Below are positions 12,216 through 25,000 of a stretch of DNA of 64,000 nucleotides, in pieces. A program made the translations under genes and the position numbers. A model generated the notes under the pieces. That model was not told where the DNA came from. It worked only from the letters and a program-made list of their open reading frames with translations, and did no database searches. Positions within the stretch are counted from its first letter, which is position 1. The number at the start of each line of letters is the position of its first letter. Source of the stretch: Lineus longissimus (Eukaryota; Nemertea; Pilidiophora; Heteronemertea; Lineidae); contig NC_088323.1 of assembly GCF_910592395.1 (NCBI RefSeq), positions 15,297,501 through 15,361,500 of the forward strand. Reading direction: 5' to 3'.

Positions 12216-12715
12216 ACACAGTAGGGGCAATAATTGTACCTTTTACCTTATCTGGCGACAAATCTAATAGATCCACCAACGATACAAGTAAAAGAGGTTA
12301 TTTTTACACTGTAGGGCGATAGTTGTACCAGGTTACCTTATCCGGCAATAAATCAAACGGATCCATCCAAGACACCAGTAAAAGAGGTTATTATTTCACT
12401 GTAGGGGCTGTAGTTGGTTATTTTACACTGTAGGGTGATAGTTGTACCAGGCTACCTTATCTGGCGATTAATCAAACGGATCCACCCACGATACCAGTAA
12501 AAGAGGTTATTATTTCACTGTAGGGCTATAGTTGTACCAGGTTACCTTATCTGGCATTAAATCAAATAGATCCACCAACGATACTAGTAAAAGAGGTTAT
12601 TTTAACACTGTAGGGGCTGTAGTTGGTTATTTTACACTGTAGGCGATAGTTGTACCAGGTTACCTTATCTGGCGATTAATCAAATAGCCACCCACGATAC
12701 CAGTTAAACAAGTTA
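12216..12715. repeat. Degenerate tandem repeat, about 100-120 bp
   Basis: About five copies of a unit holding CACTGTAGGG, ATAGTTGTACCAGGTTACC, TTATCTGGCGATTAATCAAA, GGATCCACC and CCAGTAAAAGAGGTTAT. Copies differ by deletions, and a truncated GGGCTGTAGTTGGTTATTTT version is inserted twice. Confidence -1.
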
Positions 12716-14010
12716 TGTTTAAGTATTAAGACGTTTTAGCGCCATCCAATGTACCAATTTAAAAGGTTATTTCTTTAGGGATTAGGAAACTGTAGCGCCA
12801 CCTTAAGCTTATAAGGGGTCACACAAACGACAGGACTCGTCAAATAAAAATCTGGCAAACTGGACACTCGATTCTGTAAGACACGAGAAATGCGTTACCT
12901 TGTGCAATTTTCGTCGACTGGTTTGAGTTTCGACTTAAATTTAAATCTGCAATTGTGAATGAAATCCTTTGAATTATTAGTTAAGAGTCATATTTGGAAG
13001 ATAGTTGGATGAGGTTTTCGATAATTCATTAAAATTACCACGCTGCATGCTGGAGTTTTTGGTGTTGTTGATGTTTTGTGGAAATCACGGTACGCAGAAT
13101 GGTCCAATCGCAAACCACCCAATGCCCCTCCCATACCTGTCATGTTACTCTGGATATTCAATCGTCATGTAAATTGGTAAATTTTCTGCTCCGAAAACTT
13201 TTTCGGAGATTTTTTAACTCAACCTAGACAAAAGCCTTGAAAATTACCAGTCAAAAACGTTTACTGAAGCAGCAAGACTATCTTTCTGGATCAGAGGTCA
13301 CAGATTTTTTGGCAAGATTTTACAGAGGAGGGGGCCATCTTTTTCAGCAAATTAGGAGCCCAAAACTGGAAAACTTGGATATCCGAGTGAATCTCCAGAA
13401 AAATATTGTATTTTTTTGGAACTGCCCGTACACAGCTACAACAAGCAGGAAAATAAAATAAAAATTCCGCCACAACAAATATTTCATAAGTGAAGTACCC
13501 AAAGGTCAAGGTCATTAACCAAATCGCCAAAGGTCATAAAAGGTCATAACAGTGTACCAACTGAAAAAGGATAGATTTCTAAAAATAGATTTTCAATTTT
13601 ATACATACATGCTTAATTTAAAGCCGAATCGCATCGAATAACTAAAAGACATAAAGTTTCACGTCAGGAAAAAAAACCATAAAAAATTATTCAGATTTTC
13701 TGCACACGCAATCAAAATGCATATCATCAATGTTTTTTTGCGATAATTTGTGTCAGTCTCCCCTCAGCTCTTGTCTCAGATAAAAACCAAACAGGTTTGA
13801 TACTCGCACCAGTGAAAGAGTCTCATTACAGGTGTGCAGACAAGCAATTTTTATCGCATACGATTCATATCACACAATATTGCGATAAAATCACTCGTTA
13901 GCAGCGCGCTTAACCGCACAACAAAAAGTACATAGCGTACAGTACGTGTGTCTAATTAACCCCTTAAGGACTGATTGAAGTTGATACAGGACACAATAAT
14001 GGTCCTTTCT
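12716..14010. other. No gene seen
   Basis: Unique-looking AT-rich DNA. Short reading frames at 13237-13530 overlap on both strands and have no recognisable domain. Confidence -1.
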
Positions 14011-14790
14011 TGGGGTACCATTCATTGGAAAGCTCTCAGAGTACTTTCTGATGGTACCATTAGTAAATTTATTGACATCACCATTCATTAGAAAGCACTA
14101 AAAGAGTCCTCTCTGATGGCACCATTATCAAGCTATTGACACAACCATACATTGGAAAGCTTTCACCAATTCCTCTCTGATGGTACCATTATTAAACCTG
14201 TTGACACAACTATTCATTGGAAAGCTTTCAACGATTCCTCTCTGATGGTACCATTAGTAAACATATTGACGCAACCATTCATTGGAAAGCTCTCTAATGG
14301 TGCCATTATTAAACCCAATGACATGACCATTCATTGGAAAGCTCTCAACGAGTCCTCTCTGATGGTACCATTATTAAACCTATTGACACAACCATTCAGT
14401 GGAAAGCTCTCTAATGGTGCCATTATTAAACCCACTGACATGACCATTCATTGGAAAGCTCTCAACGAGTCCTCTCTGATGGTACCATTAGTAAAAATAT
14501 TGACACAACCATTCATTGGAAAGCTCTCTAATGGTGCCATTCTTAAACCCACTGACATGACCATTCATTGGAAAGCTCTCAACGAGTCCTCTCTGATGGT
14601 ACCATTAGTAAAAATATTGACACAACCATTCATTGGAAAGCTCTCTAATGGTGCCATTCTTAAACACACTGACATGACCATTCATTGGAAAGCTCTCAAT
14701 GAGTCCTCTCTGATGGTACCATTAGTAAACATATTGACATGACCATCCACTGGAAAGCTCATAAATAGTTCGTTCTGATGGTACCATTCC
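14011..14790. repeat. Composite tandem repeat, 117-bp higher-order unit
   Basis: A basic block of about 60 bp (GATGGTACCATTAGTAAA, CATTCATTGGAAAGCTCTC) alternates with a shorter variant (CTCTAATGGTGCCATT) to give a 117-bp period at 14290, 14407, 14524 and 14641. The 196-codon reading frame at 14152-14742 is a product of the period being divisible by 3. Confidence -1.
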
Positions 14791-15015
14791 GGTTAAACCT
14801 TTTTCAAATTTTTTTCAGTCCCCAGGGATTAAATGGGCACAAAATCGGCAACTCCAGGAAAACAAGGTGAGAAGCAAAATTACTGTAAAACATGTGTACA
14901 GCAGGACAAGTCCCAGTCTGAACACAGGTGTGTGAAAATACCAAATTAGCCCCACCCCACCCCCTAATTGTCACTAGCCCTATTGACAATACACAAAAAG
15001 AATATTCTTTATGTG

Positions 15016-15192
15016 TACAGACCTCTCTATTATGGACACCATATGGAATGACAAATGCTGTCTTCAACAGGGAGGTGTCCTGATTAGAGAGGTTAAGTTG
15101 ATTGGAAACAACCAGTTTTGGACCAAAACTAGTGTCAAAAATAGAGAGGGTATCCTTAATAGAGAGGTGTCTGCTTAGGGAGGTTCCACTAA
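15016..15192. mobile_element. 180-bp CAGTRGAACCTC MITE
   Basis: Starts TACAGACCTCTCTATTATGG and ends GGAGGTTCCACT, with the family core GATTAGAGAGGTTAAGTTGA. The family TIR is TACAGTRGAACCTC against GAGGTTCYACTGTA. The TA flanks fit Tc1/mariner-type insertion. Right TIR decayed here. Confidence -1.
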
Positions 15193-16000
15193 ATGTATGT
15201 TTAAATTTCAATCAGAACAGGGGGAGGGTGTGGAGAGTTGGGGCCGACTTGAGTATTTTCACTCGCCTGTGATCTGAAAACTGCTAGAAACAAACCCTAC
15301 TTGTTCAATAGACTGAAATTAAAGAGTGGGGACATAAAGATTTTTTTTGCTACACCAGAAACCTTTGGGTGTTCTTAATGAAGATTTTTTCAGTAAGTTT
15401 ATGCGGTGTTTTAGAATAGGGACTGATAACCAACTGGAAGTTTTGGTTATTTTCCCGAAAACCACACGGGTGGAGCTAAAATATAGGCCAGAGGCACCCT
15501 GCCGAGGTTGTGCTCAAAAGTACTGTAAACCACGAAAAGTTGGCAAACCTAAAAAATTAACAATTAGCCTTTTTTTCTTCAGATATTAGCCCATTTTCTA
15601 AAAGCGGTTTATTAACTCCCAAGTTTTCTGTTGAAATTCAATGGTTAATGATGGATTAGCTATGAAATTTTCTCGCTTTTGAATTCATGTTTGAGAGCGA
15701 ATGTGCAAAAATCACAACAAAAAAACGCTCACAATAAGTCCCGGGGTTTACAGTATTCTGATTTGTGTGGACGGCCCAATTGTACACTGCGCACAGGATG
15801 CAGTGTTAAAACCAGGGTCCCCAGGAATGATGCCCCAGGTTGAGCTAGTTCATTCTAAGCACTGTTTGAAATATCAGCACTTGCCACCTCAGAGGCACCG
15901 GGTCGATTCTCAGTTGTTGCCGGTAACATCATTCCCAATTTTCAAATTTGCAGATTCTAAGGGCCCTTACGGCGCTAAATGCTGTTGTCCTTGAACTCAC
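15193..16000. other. Start of intron 11; no gene seen
   Basis: Follows the exon 11 donor on the minus strand. Several short plus-strand reading frames, none recognised. Confidence -1.
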
Positions 16001-16069
16001 CTTGAAAAACTTCGCTCCACTCTCGCTCTTCGTTTACTATCCTCTATCGTCTGGTACTCTGTTCTACCA
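16001..16069 (-). CDS. PTPN4: Exon 11: start of the FERM-adjacent region
   Basis: Residues 335-358, 69 bases, phase 2 in and phase 2 out. Acceptor GTGATCTTTTCAG, donor GTGAGT. It encodes [20 protein letters not shown] then SFSR. SGRTE follows SKFRY in this family and in band 4.1 proteins. The basic, serine-containing remainder fits the FERM-adjacent segment, which in related proteins carries phosphorylation sites. This is the last exon I can support. Confidence -1.
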
Positions 16070-19000
16070 CTGAAAAGATCACGGCAAACTCATTAATGCA
16101 TTCTTCGTTTGTGCTCGCTAGTTTTTAACGTTTTGCAGTATAGACAATTTTGAGAATTTTGAGATTTTTATCGTTTTGCAGTATAGACAATTTTGAGATT
16201 TTTGACTTTTGCAGTTTAGACAATGAAATTTTGAGATTTTTGACGTTTTGCAGTATAGACAATTTTGAGAATTTTCAGTTTTTTAATGTTTTGTAGCATA
16301 GACAATTTTGAGAATTTCGAGATTTTCGACGTTTTGCAGTATAGAAAATGTTGCGAATTTTGAGATATTTGACGTTTTGCAGTATAGACATCTTTGCGAA
16401 TTTTGAGATATTTGACGTTTTGCAGTATAGTCAATTTTGCGAATTTTGAGATATTTGACGTTTTGCAGTATAGACAATTTTGAGAATTTTGAGATATTTG
16501 ACGTTTTGCAGTATAGACAATTTTGCGAATTTTGAGATATTTGACGTTTTGCAGTATAGAAAATGTTGCGAATTTTGAGATATTTGACGTTTTGCAGTAT
16601 AGAAATTTTTTTAATGAATTTTGAGATTTTAAACATTTTGCCATATGGACAATTTTATCATCTCATTGGGTGGCAAAACCGCAGCCATGGATGGTAAAAC
16701 GCTTATGTAACGACAGTTAATAAACAACAATGCACTCTGTGATGTCACATACCAAGTGACGTAGGCTGGCTTATATGTACCGTAATGTAACATGCTTATA
16801 TGTACCGTAATGTAATGTGCTTATATGTAACGTGCTTATATGTAACATAATGTAACATGCTTATATGTACCGTAATGTAACGTGCTTATATATAACATAA
16901 TGTAACGTGCTTATATGTAATGTAACGTAACATCACATATCGTCACGTGATTGGCAATAGAGTGTTTCAGAACAGATATGTCTGCCATCAAACATGACCA
17001 GTTAAAATCACACCACAGAATTGACCATGCAGTCTTCTTGTCACAACGTAACACCTTTGCTGTCGGCGACGTGCACAGCCCGTCGTGTCACATGCCCTCA
17101 TTGCCTGCGGGCGACGTGCACAGCACGTCATGTCACATGCCCTCATTGCCTGCAGGCGACGTGCACAGCCCGTCGTGTCACACGCCCTCATTGCCTGCAG
17201 GCGACGTGCACAACACGTCATGTCACACGCCCTCATTGCCTGCAGGCGACGTGCACAGCACGTCATGTCACACGCCCTCATTGCCTGCGGGCGACGCGCA
17301 CAGCACGTCATGTCACATGCTCTCATTGCCTGCGGGCGACGTGCTCGGCACGTCATGCTGTACTTTAATATGAATTCATCAGAACTTGGCCACAGCCTCT
17401 CCGAACATGCCAAACTCATGTGGGCAGCATTAGTTTGATCCAAATACCAAAGATGGCGACACTTCTGAACTCTATTTGCCCGTTTAGATAAACGTAAGCA
17501 CTGTTTAACGAACAGCAATGGTATCCACTGCAATACATGAGCCTGTGCAGGCCAAAATGGCTTTCGCAGCCAAAAGGGTTAACATAAATCAAGATATTTG
17601 TTAATTACATAAATTACATTTCCTCTTTCACTGCCAAGATCATACATGTACGACCTAAATTTTTAAGGTACATGTATTTTTAGTTCCTCCAGACAACACC
17701 AGATGACTCCAGCTACTCAAATGTATTTTATATGATTTCTCTGGCCTAGGGCGTCCAAAATCGAATAATGTTTTTTGACTTAGAGGGTGGAGTGGGGTCT
17801 GCCACACCTCATTCTGGGTAAAAATGGTGAAAATTGGCCAAAATTACCACTCTTTTAAAAATTGTTAGATAATAATCTCAATATGCCCCTACTTATTACT
17901 GCTGCTTTATTGAAGCTAGGGGTAAAGACAATACAAAGGTCTTGAAGAATTTTAATGAGAGTATCCAAATTATGTTTGTGAGATTTTGGGTGGTGAAAAT
18001 GACCCAAAATGTCCACATTTTGGACAGTGAAAGAGTTTATTACATAAAACAATACATATCACCTTAACCCAGTGACCACCCAAGACAGACTTCACAGACC
18101 CAGACAGACAAATTAGAAGTTTGCTCGCGCGATGTTCTGGGCTCAGTTGCGATTCAGATTAACCCCACATCACCAGCATTGCTCAGATGTACCATTCAGT
18201 GTCACAATAAACGAATCCAAAAGATATGATATGAATATGGTGGCACTGAACGGAACTAACTGGTGACTGACATTGATTTGATATTACTGTTTTGCGATTA
18301 TTGAATACCACCAACAAGAGATAACACACAAAGGTCTGACCAACAGGGTTTGAACCCTTGATCTTCTGCTTACAAGCCAACAGGGTTATATATCTACTGT
18401 ATATAGATGAGCACCCATTTGCACAAAACAGGCTAACCACTGCAGATTAACAAGTAAGTGAGTGTTCCGGACAAGTGGAGTCCGTGCGGAGGGTGTCGAA
18501 AAAACTCTAGGCGAACTACTTTCTACGTCTGGTGCTGCCACCCACTATGCTCGCGGCATTTGTTGTAAAGTTCGTAACTTCACGCCATTGCCTCTTCACC
18601 ATTCGCGAAGTAGTTCGTCAAAATGGAGTGGAGTTTGATTTTTCCGGTCACAACCCCTCAGACCAATCAACCCATATCACCCAGATTGTCCCAATCATCA
18701 AAATCAAGACAACATCACAACCCCAAGACATATCATTTCATTTCACCCAAATTGCCCCAACCCCACAGTAAGCCAACACCCTAAAACAACCCGCGCCACG
18801 GTTATTATGCTAGTTTGCACAAAAATACCTCTGAAACATTTACTTTTGGTACAAATTTCAAAATTCAAAGATCAACAGAGAATGGAGAGAGATATGTTTC
18901 TATTCCAGCTATCAAATTTATAATTTAGTACTAAGAGAATAAAGGTCTGAAATTGGCCTAAAATGGGAAATTTTACATCACTATAAAGCCAATCGCACAA

Positions 19001-22000
19001 CTGGCGGAGGCACAAAGATATTCCCTGAAGAATTGATATATTTTCGGCATATTCCACAGAGAATTTACTTTTGACACATATTATACAAACCCTATAGGTA
19101 ATAATTCAGGGTTTTAGGCCGGATTTTTTCATGGGGGGACAAAAAGAAAAAGAAAAAATCCAAATGAAAAACAAAACATTTTTTTTTCTTTCCAAAATGG
19201 CCCCACCCAAAGCTTTTTTGCACCTGAAAAGGCTTAAATCTGCTTCTTAGTATCTTAAAACTTTAGGCTTAAAACACAAGTCTCGCCTCTGTATGAAACC
19301 CTGGGAAGGGCGGCACACACCTACCTTCTTGAAGCAAAGGTGGGTATTTGTCCGGCCCCCATGCTAGCAAAAACCGTGTGATTGTCTCACCGACAATTAT
19401 TTAGTCAAAACGAGGCGAATATACAATCCGTTGTAAACATTGTAACGAAGATGTTTTAGAACACACATTTATGTTGGCCTCCCGGCATAGGCACAGGAAC
19501 TTGAGTACACAAAATCACCGTCATTCATAAATTTGACAAAAAGATCCATTTTCCCAACACGTGTTAATTAGACGTAGGCCCTGGTTGTTCAAAACAAGCT
19601 TTGCCACTAACGCTAGCGTTAGCGATACTTGGTGTTATCGCTTTCAATGAAGCCAATTAGACTTTACAGCAAGTTACCCCAAGCAATAGTGACAAAACTA
19701 CTTTCGACAACAAGGTCAAGGTTAGACAGGAGACGTTTCTACCACACCAGTTGAGCGTTAGATTTGTTAAAGCCATTTCTCAGCGTTCAAAAAGATGTGG
19801 GTTTCTATCCAAATCGCAACTGAGCCACACAACATCGCGCACGAGTAACATCGGTTGAACACTGAGTAGGCGTAAATCGTCCAGGTGCAATTAGGTAAGC
19901 CGCGGGATCTTTTCTGATATCCGTACAAGTTTAGCTGAGTAATAACAATTTGCTAAACAACCGAATCTTGTCTTTGAATTTAGTAATTGGTTTATCTAAT
20001 TTCTCACAGATGGCAACACGGGACATATGTTGATTTGTATCCTGTTTGACAATAGGCCCCTTGGCCAAATACGCCAGTACCACCTAGGGTCGGGAAAACA
20101 AACCATCTTTACCCTAGATCTTCACGGTAAAAGACCCTAGACAAAGGATCGAGAGGCATTGGGTGATATGAATAAAGACTAGCAAATGCTTTTATCTAAA
20201 TCTCCATGTACATTTACACTAGGCCTTCCTGTACAAAACCGGAGTAAAAGCATTTGCTGGTCTTTATTCATATCACCCATTGTCTGACGTCTCTATCGTA
20301 AAAACCTATTGTAAAGTTAGTTTGTTATCCTGACCCTAGGTGGTACAGGAGTATTTGGCAAATAGCCTATTGATTTCATGGTAAAATAGTCTTGATTTTT
20401 GGCACCCTGATTTTAAAGTTAGGCTATTTTCCTCAACTTGGATTGAAATAGGAGGAGCCATCTTACAGAACTTAGCAAAATTTGTCTCATTAATCACTAC
20501 CTGGCTTAACCAGATAAGACAACAACCACAGATAACACTTCAACACCCTAGGCTTACCGACACTGCAGGGACATAAAAACAAACCCATACTTACCTATAC
20601 CGAAACTTCGATCCTAACGAAAAAAGGCCGTATTTTTTGGGCGGCAGGGGTGTGTGTAGTCGAAAGAACGTATGATGCTCAACGCAAGATTTCCATAAAT
20701 TTTTACATGACCGGTAACTGTTCATGTTAAAACCTATCAAATTCTCGACCGAGTCGTTCTGAAAAGAAACCAATAACGAGTTGGTTAATTCATCAACCAA
20801 TTAGTTCTATGTCCAGATCTATGTCCAGTTCTATGTTCTGATTTAAACGCGTCAGACCTACAAGCTTTCTATTAAGTTCTTTCCTCAGACACCAATTTTG
20901 TTGTTAAGATACTTTTTTAAAGTTATATTTTCACAGTTTTAAGGACTTTAAAAGTATTTTCAAGGGTTTCAGGGTGCATTCTATGCTGGTTTTAATGACT
21001 AAAGGAGGTCTTGATAACGATTGAGAAGGAAAAAAATTCCAAAAAAAATTTATAAAAAAATTGAGATTGAGAAGGAAAAAAAATTCGAAAATAATTTATA
21101 AAAATTTTTTTTGGAATTTTTTAAAAAGTTGAATTTTTTTCTTCTTCAACGTTCCAAAAAATTCAATTAAAATTTTTTCACTCAATTCTATAAACCAGCC
21201 ATCTGCACTCAGAACGAGGAACAAAATGACGATTGGGAATATCAAGGTATTTTAGAATAAAGATTCACAACACGGTGAGAAAAGATCGACACGCCAACAC
21301 ATACAGACAAGAAGACGAAGTCACAACAAGGACTGGCCACTGAATCAATAACTGAATTTCAAAGGCATATTGACATTGAGAATCAAAATAAAGGGAAATA
21401 CCACTTTCAAACTGCTCGTTATGACAAATTTAGATTGGAACTAAGTTTTCAAATGAATGTACACACTCTTTATACATTCGCAAAACGCCCATCACATTAC
21501 CAGCCTCGGCTGCAATGCCTTAGGGCAATCCCTTATGTGTAGCCGGTTCAGTACATTACAGAGACAGGTAGGACCGAGGCCATTTTGCCAGTTTTGAGCA
21601 GAAGACAATTTTCAGCTTAAAATCTGCCAATTACTGCCAATTACTGCCAATTACGGGGCGGTTAGTCTTTCTGCTGTGAATGGCTATAATCCCATCGAAA
21701 CAAGAGTTTAAAATATTGGTATCCTGGCACATTACCTGGCCCAGCTACAGCAAATTCTGATGAAAATGCAACTATTTTGCTGGAACTACTTTCGGCCAGC
21801 TCCAGTACAAATCATAAGCTCCGCTGCAAAGCCAGTGCAGCAAAGACAGCGTAGCTAAAAACGATGATTCGATGCATGTATTGATTTCCCGACCTCCCGG
21901 TTATCCCGGACGCGTTAAAGGGAACTGAACCGCCAAGCCAGTTCGTATGACCTCGTTTTCATTTCCCGCGTATCGGGTGATCAGAACGAGGCATGAATGA

Positions 22001-25000
22001 AACATGGCGCCTAGCTGTCAATCATTCAGTGACGTCACTACTATGGAATTTACTACGAAAACTCATGAATGAAAGATCGCATGACTCACGTGATTCTCAC
22101 ATGATTCTCAATAATAACAAATTGAACTGCGCATGCTCGGGCACTGGGGGCGGAGCTACAAATCTAAACTTGAATAGGAAGTTGGAAGTTTGACTTTCTC
22201 GGGCGGTGAAAGTCGAAAAGTTGAATAAATTGCTCGGCGGTTCCAGTTCCCTTTAAGTGAAATGGTGAATAAATATTCATGTCTACCTCATCACTTACGA
22301 GCTCTCGTCTCAGTTGAATAAAGAACTGACGTCGCTTGAATGAAATCTTCACAATTTTTGCCCTGGAATGAAAAGGTACAACTTGGATTCTGTGAAACTG
22401 TCCTCATGAGCGTGAATTCTGTAACAATCAAAAAATAGTTTCCACACAATCGATGTTAATTAATAGGCAACGTCACATTTCCAATGGTTCCGCAAAAAGT
22501 GCGAGCCGACATGATTTAGAAGATAGATTTGTAAGACCACAACCATGAATTGAAGCGAGGAGGCCTCAGTCTAAGTCAAATGTTGGATCAAAGTCTGTCC
22601 AATATCTAGCGGTCAGAAGTTGAAATTCTGTAGAAGAATGGTGGATCTATTTGAACCGTCACGTATAGATTGGTTTAATCCATGCTTGGAAACATTAACT
22701 CTTTCCCTGCCACAGCTATTTTTAATTAATATCCCCCAGTTTGCCACAATTTCACTATTTTTACCAGATTTTCAATAATTTTTTTAAAAAAAACAAGAAG
22801 ACATATATCCTTGAAACCTGTTTGATTTTCTTTGTTTCGGCTTACTCTTTCATCTACAAATCAGTTGTACTGCTTTTTTCCATGGTAGTCATTGAAACAA
22901 TCACCTCTGCAGAGGGGTACTTTGCAGGTTTTGCTTCCATCAGCAGGAAACATGTGGTTTTTCCCGCCAGTTTCACTTGATGAAGTAACGAAATGCATGC
23001 ATAGAATGAGCAGACCATCGTCTGCATGGAAGCCGAACACATCAAACCATTTCCTGGTTCAGTACCGACATGACCTCTGGTGTTATGACGGAGAACTAAT
23101 AATTTCGTTCTGGAACGAGTTTGGCAGGAAACGGGAGGGAAGTGGCAGTCGTTCTAGAACGAGTTTGGCAGGAAACGGGAGGGAAGTTGCAGTCGTTCTA
23201 GAACGAGTTTGGCAGGCAAAGACTATCAACATTGATCGCGCCCAAAAAAACGTCTAGTTCTTCGAAAAGGTTGATAGACTCTTCCTCTGACCAAAACCAA
23301 GATTGGCGCGTAGCCCCAATTGGTGCGTAAAGGTAGTGGCACGCAAAAACGCTCACTCCATCTTGGAGGAAGACTACACCTATTCTCTGGAGAATAACTC
23401 CTCCAAGTGTAGAGTGACTGGAGAAGAAGAACCAGAGGAAGAGGAAGACCCACAAATACTTACCACGAAAACGTGTTTATTTTCATGGAATTCTGAAAGA
23501 CGACCAGACCCACCGACGTCACCCCTAGCATGATCTCTAAGTTACTCTGATCCTGAAAAAGTTTGGAAGGCAAAATTAAAACGTGGAATATTAACGTGAA
23601 GATGATTACGACTTCAGATAGACTTACCGAGAGGAAAATGTGTTACTCGTATGTAAAACCGACTATCATTGGGAACGAATTTTACGTGCTCCTTATGCAA
23701 GTATCAATTCGTTTCTTGTACCCCCCCCCTCCTCAAGGGTAGTTAAGCTATCACCACTAATCTTTGCCGATGCTTGAGTAGTATTTATTTTTCCTTTAGT
23801 GAAAATTTGGCGAAGCTGGAAAGAATAAGGATGCTAATGTGTCGATGTCTTGTCGAACATACAGCCTTACCCAGTAAAATTAGTCCGGTTACTTTATATG
23901 ATGGTGATAACTGATATATTGTTGATGGTGATGTCTTGACGAAAGAAAAAGTAGCATTGGTGAAAAAAGGGTGATGCTTGAGCCTTAAGATGTCGTTATA
24001 GTGTGATAAGGTGTCGTACTCTTGAGGAGGGGGGGGGGTAAAAGACACGAATTGATACTTGCATTAGTCAATGGATAATACCGTTGTGACTGGGTTGGCG
24101 TCAGATCGGAAGAAGTACCATTAGAGTGTCCTGACGTCTCAACCTGAGTGTGTCACAAGGACACATTGCTATAGAGAGGAAGACCAGTCCAATGGCCACA
24201 GTCTTTGTCATTTACGAGGACAAGAGAAAATTTTGATGCTGTCTTTGTATTAAACAACTTCTATTATGATTTCACGAATCTTAAGATATTGAAAATAGAT
24301 TTCCGTCGTGATGTATTTTGAAAACTCAACCGTGCGACCGAACTTTTGAATACAGTAGAACCTCTCTTTTAAAGACACACTCAGGACTGCCGAGTGCTGT
24401 CCTCAATAAAGAGGTATCCTGATTAGAGAGGTCAAATTGAATGGAAACCATCAATGTGGGACCAAAACGAGTGTCCTCAATTGAGAGGCCGTCCTTAAAA
24501 GAGAGGTGTCTGTTAAGGGAGGTTCCACTGTAATAAATCTTTAAGATACAAGCAACATTACTTCAAACTTCTACTCAGAAGTAATGGGTTTTTGATACAA
24601 GTTATACACCTTTCCAGAAGTGGGGCGCTGAGTGTCCGAAATAGTGATGTCATAAGGGGAAACTAGGCCTTATGGTGGAGGGACAAAGAAGATAGTCATG
24701 GTTGACCAATACACTTGAATGCCTTTAATGACGGACAAAGGGGAAAAAGTTAGTTCCAATGCAAGCCACCGATTTCGGGAAGCATGTATAACAGTGGCAA
24801 TACAATTACTTCTAAGCTTAAAGCGAACTGGAACCTACGAGCGATTTATTCAACTTTTCGACTTTCACCGCCCGAGAAAGTAGAGTTCAGATTTGTAGCT
24901 CCGCCCCCAGTGCCCGAGCATGCGCAGTTCAATTTGTTATAATTGAGAATCATGTGAGAATCACGTGAGTCATGCGATCTTTCATTCATGAATTTTCGTA

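Noticed and set aside
12882-12918. 19-base minus-strand candidate exon encoding SRRKLHK in the right phase
   Set aside because: Purine-rich region upstream of AG, very short, and no conservation to test.
15230-15275. Minus-strand acceptor TAGCAGTTTTCAG followed by an open phase-2 stretch (RSQASENTQ), as exon 12
   Set aside because: No acceptable donor before the frame ends, and the sequence runs into the edge of a MITE.
23620-23690. A GTAAGT donor at 23626 with a MIVGF-like peptide, considered for the IMIGV segment
   Set aside because: The frame stops soon after; the exon at 23464-23552 carries IMLGV with correct phase.
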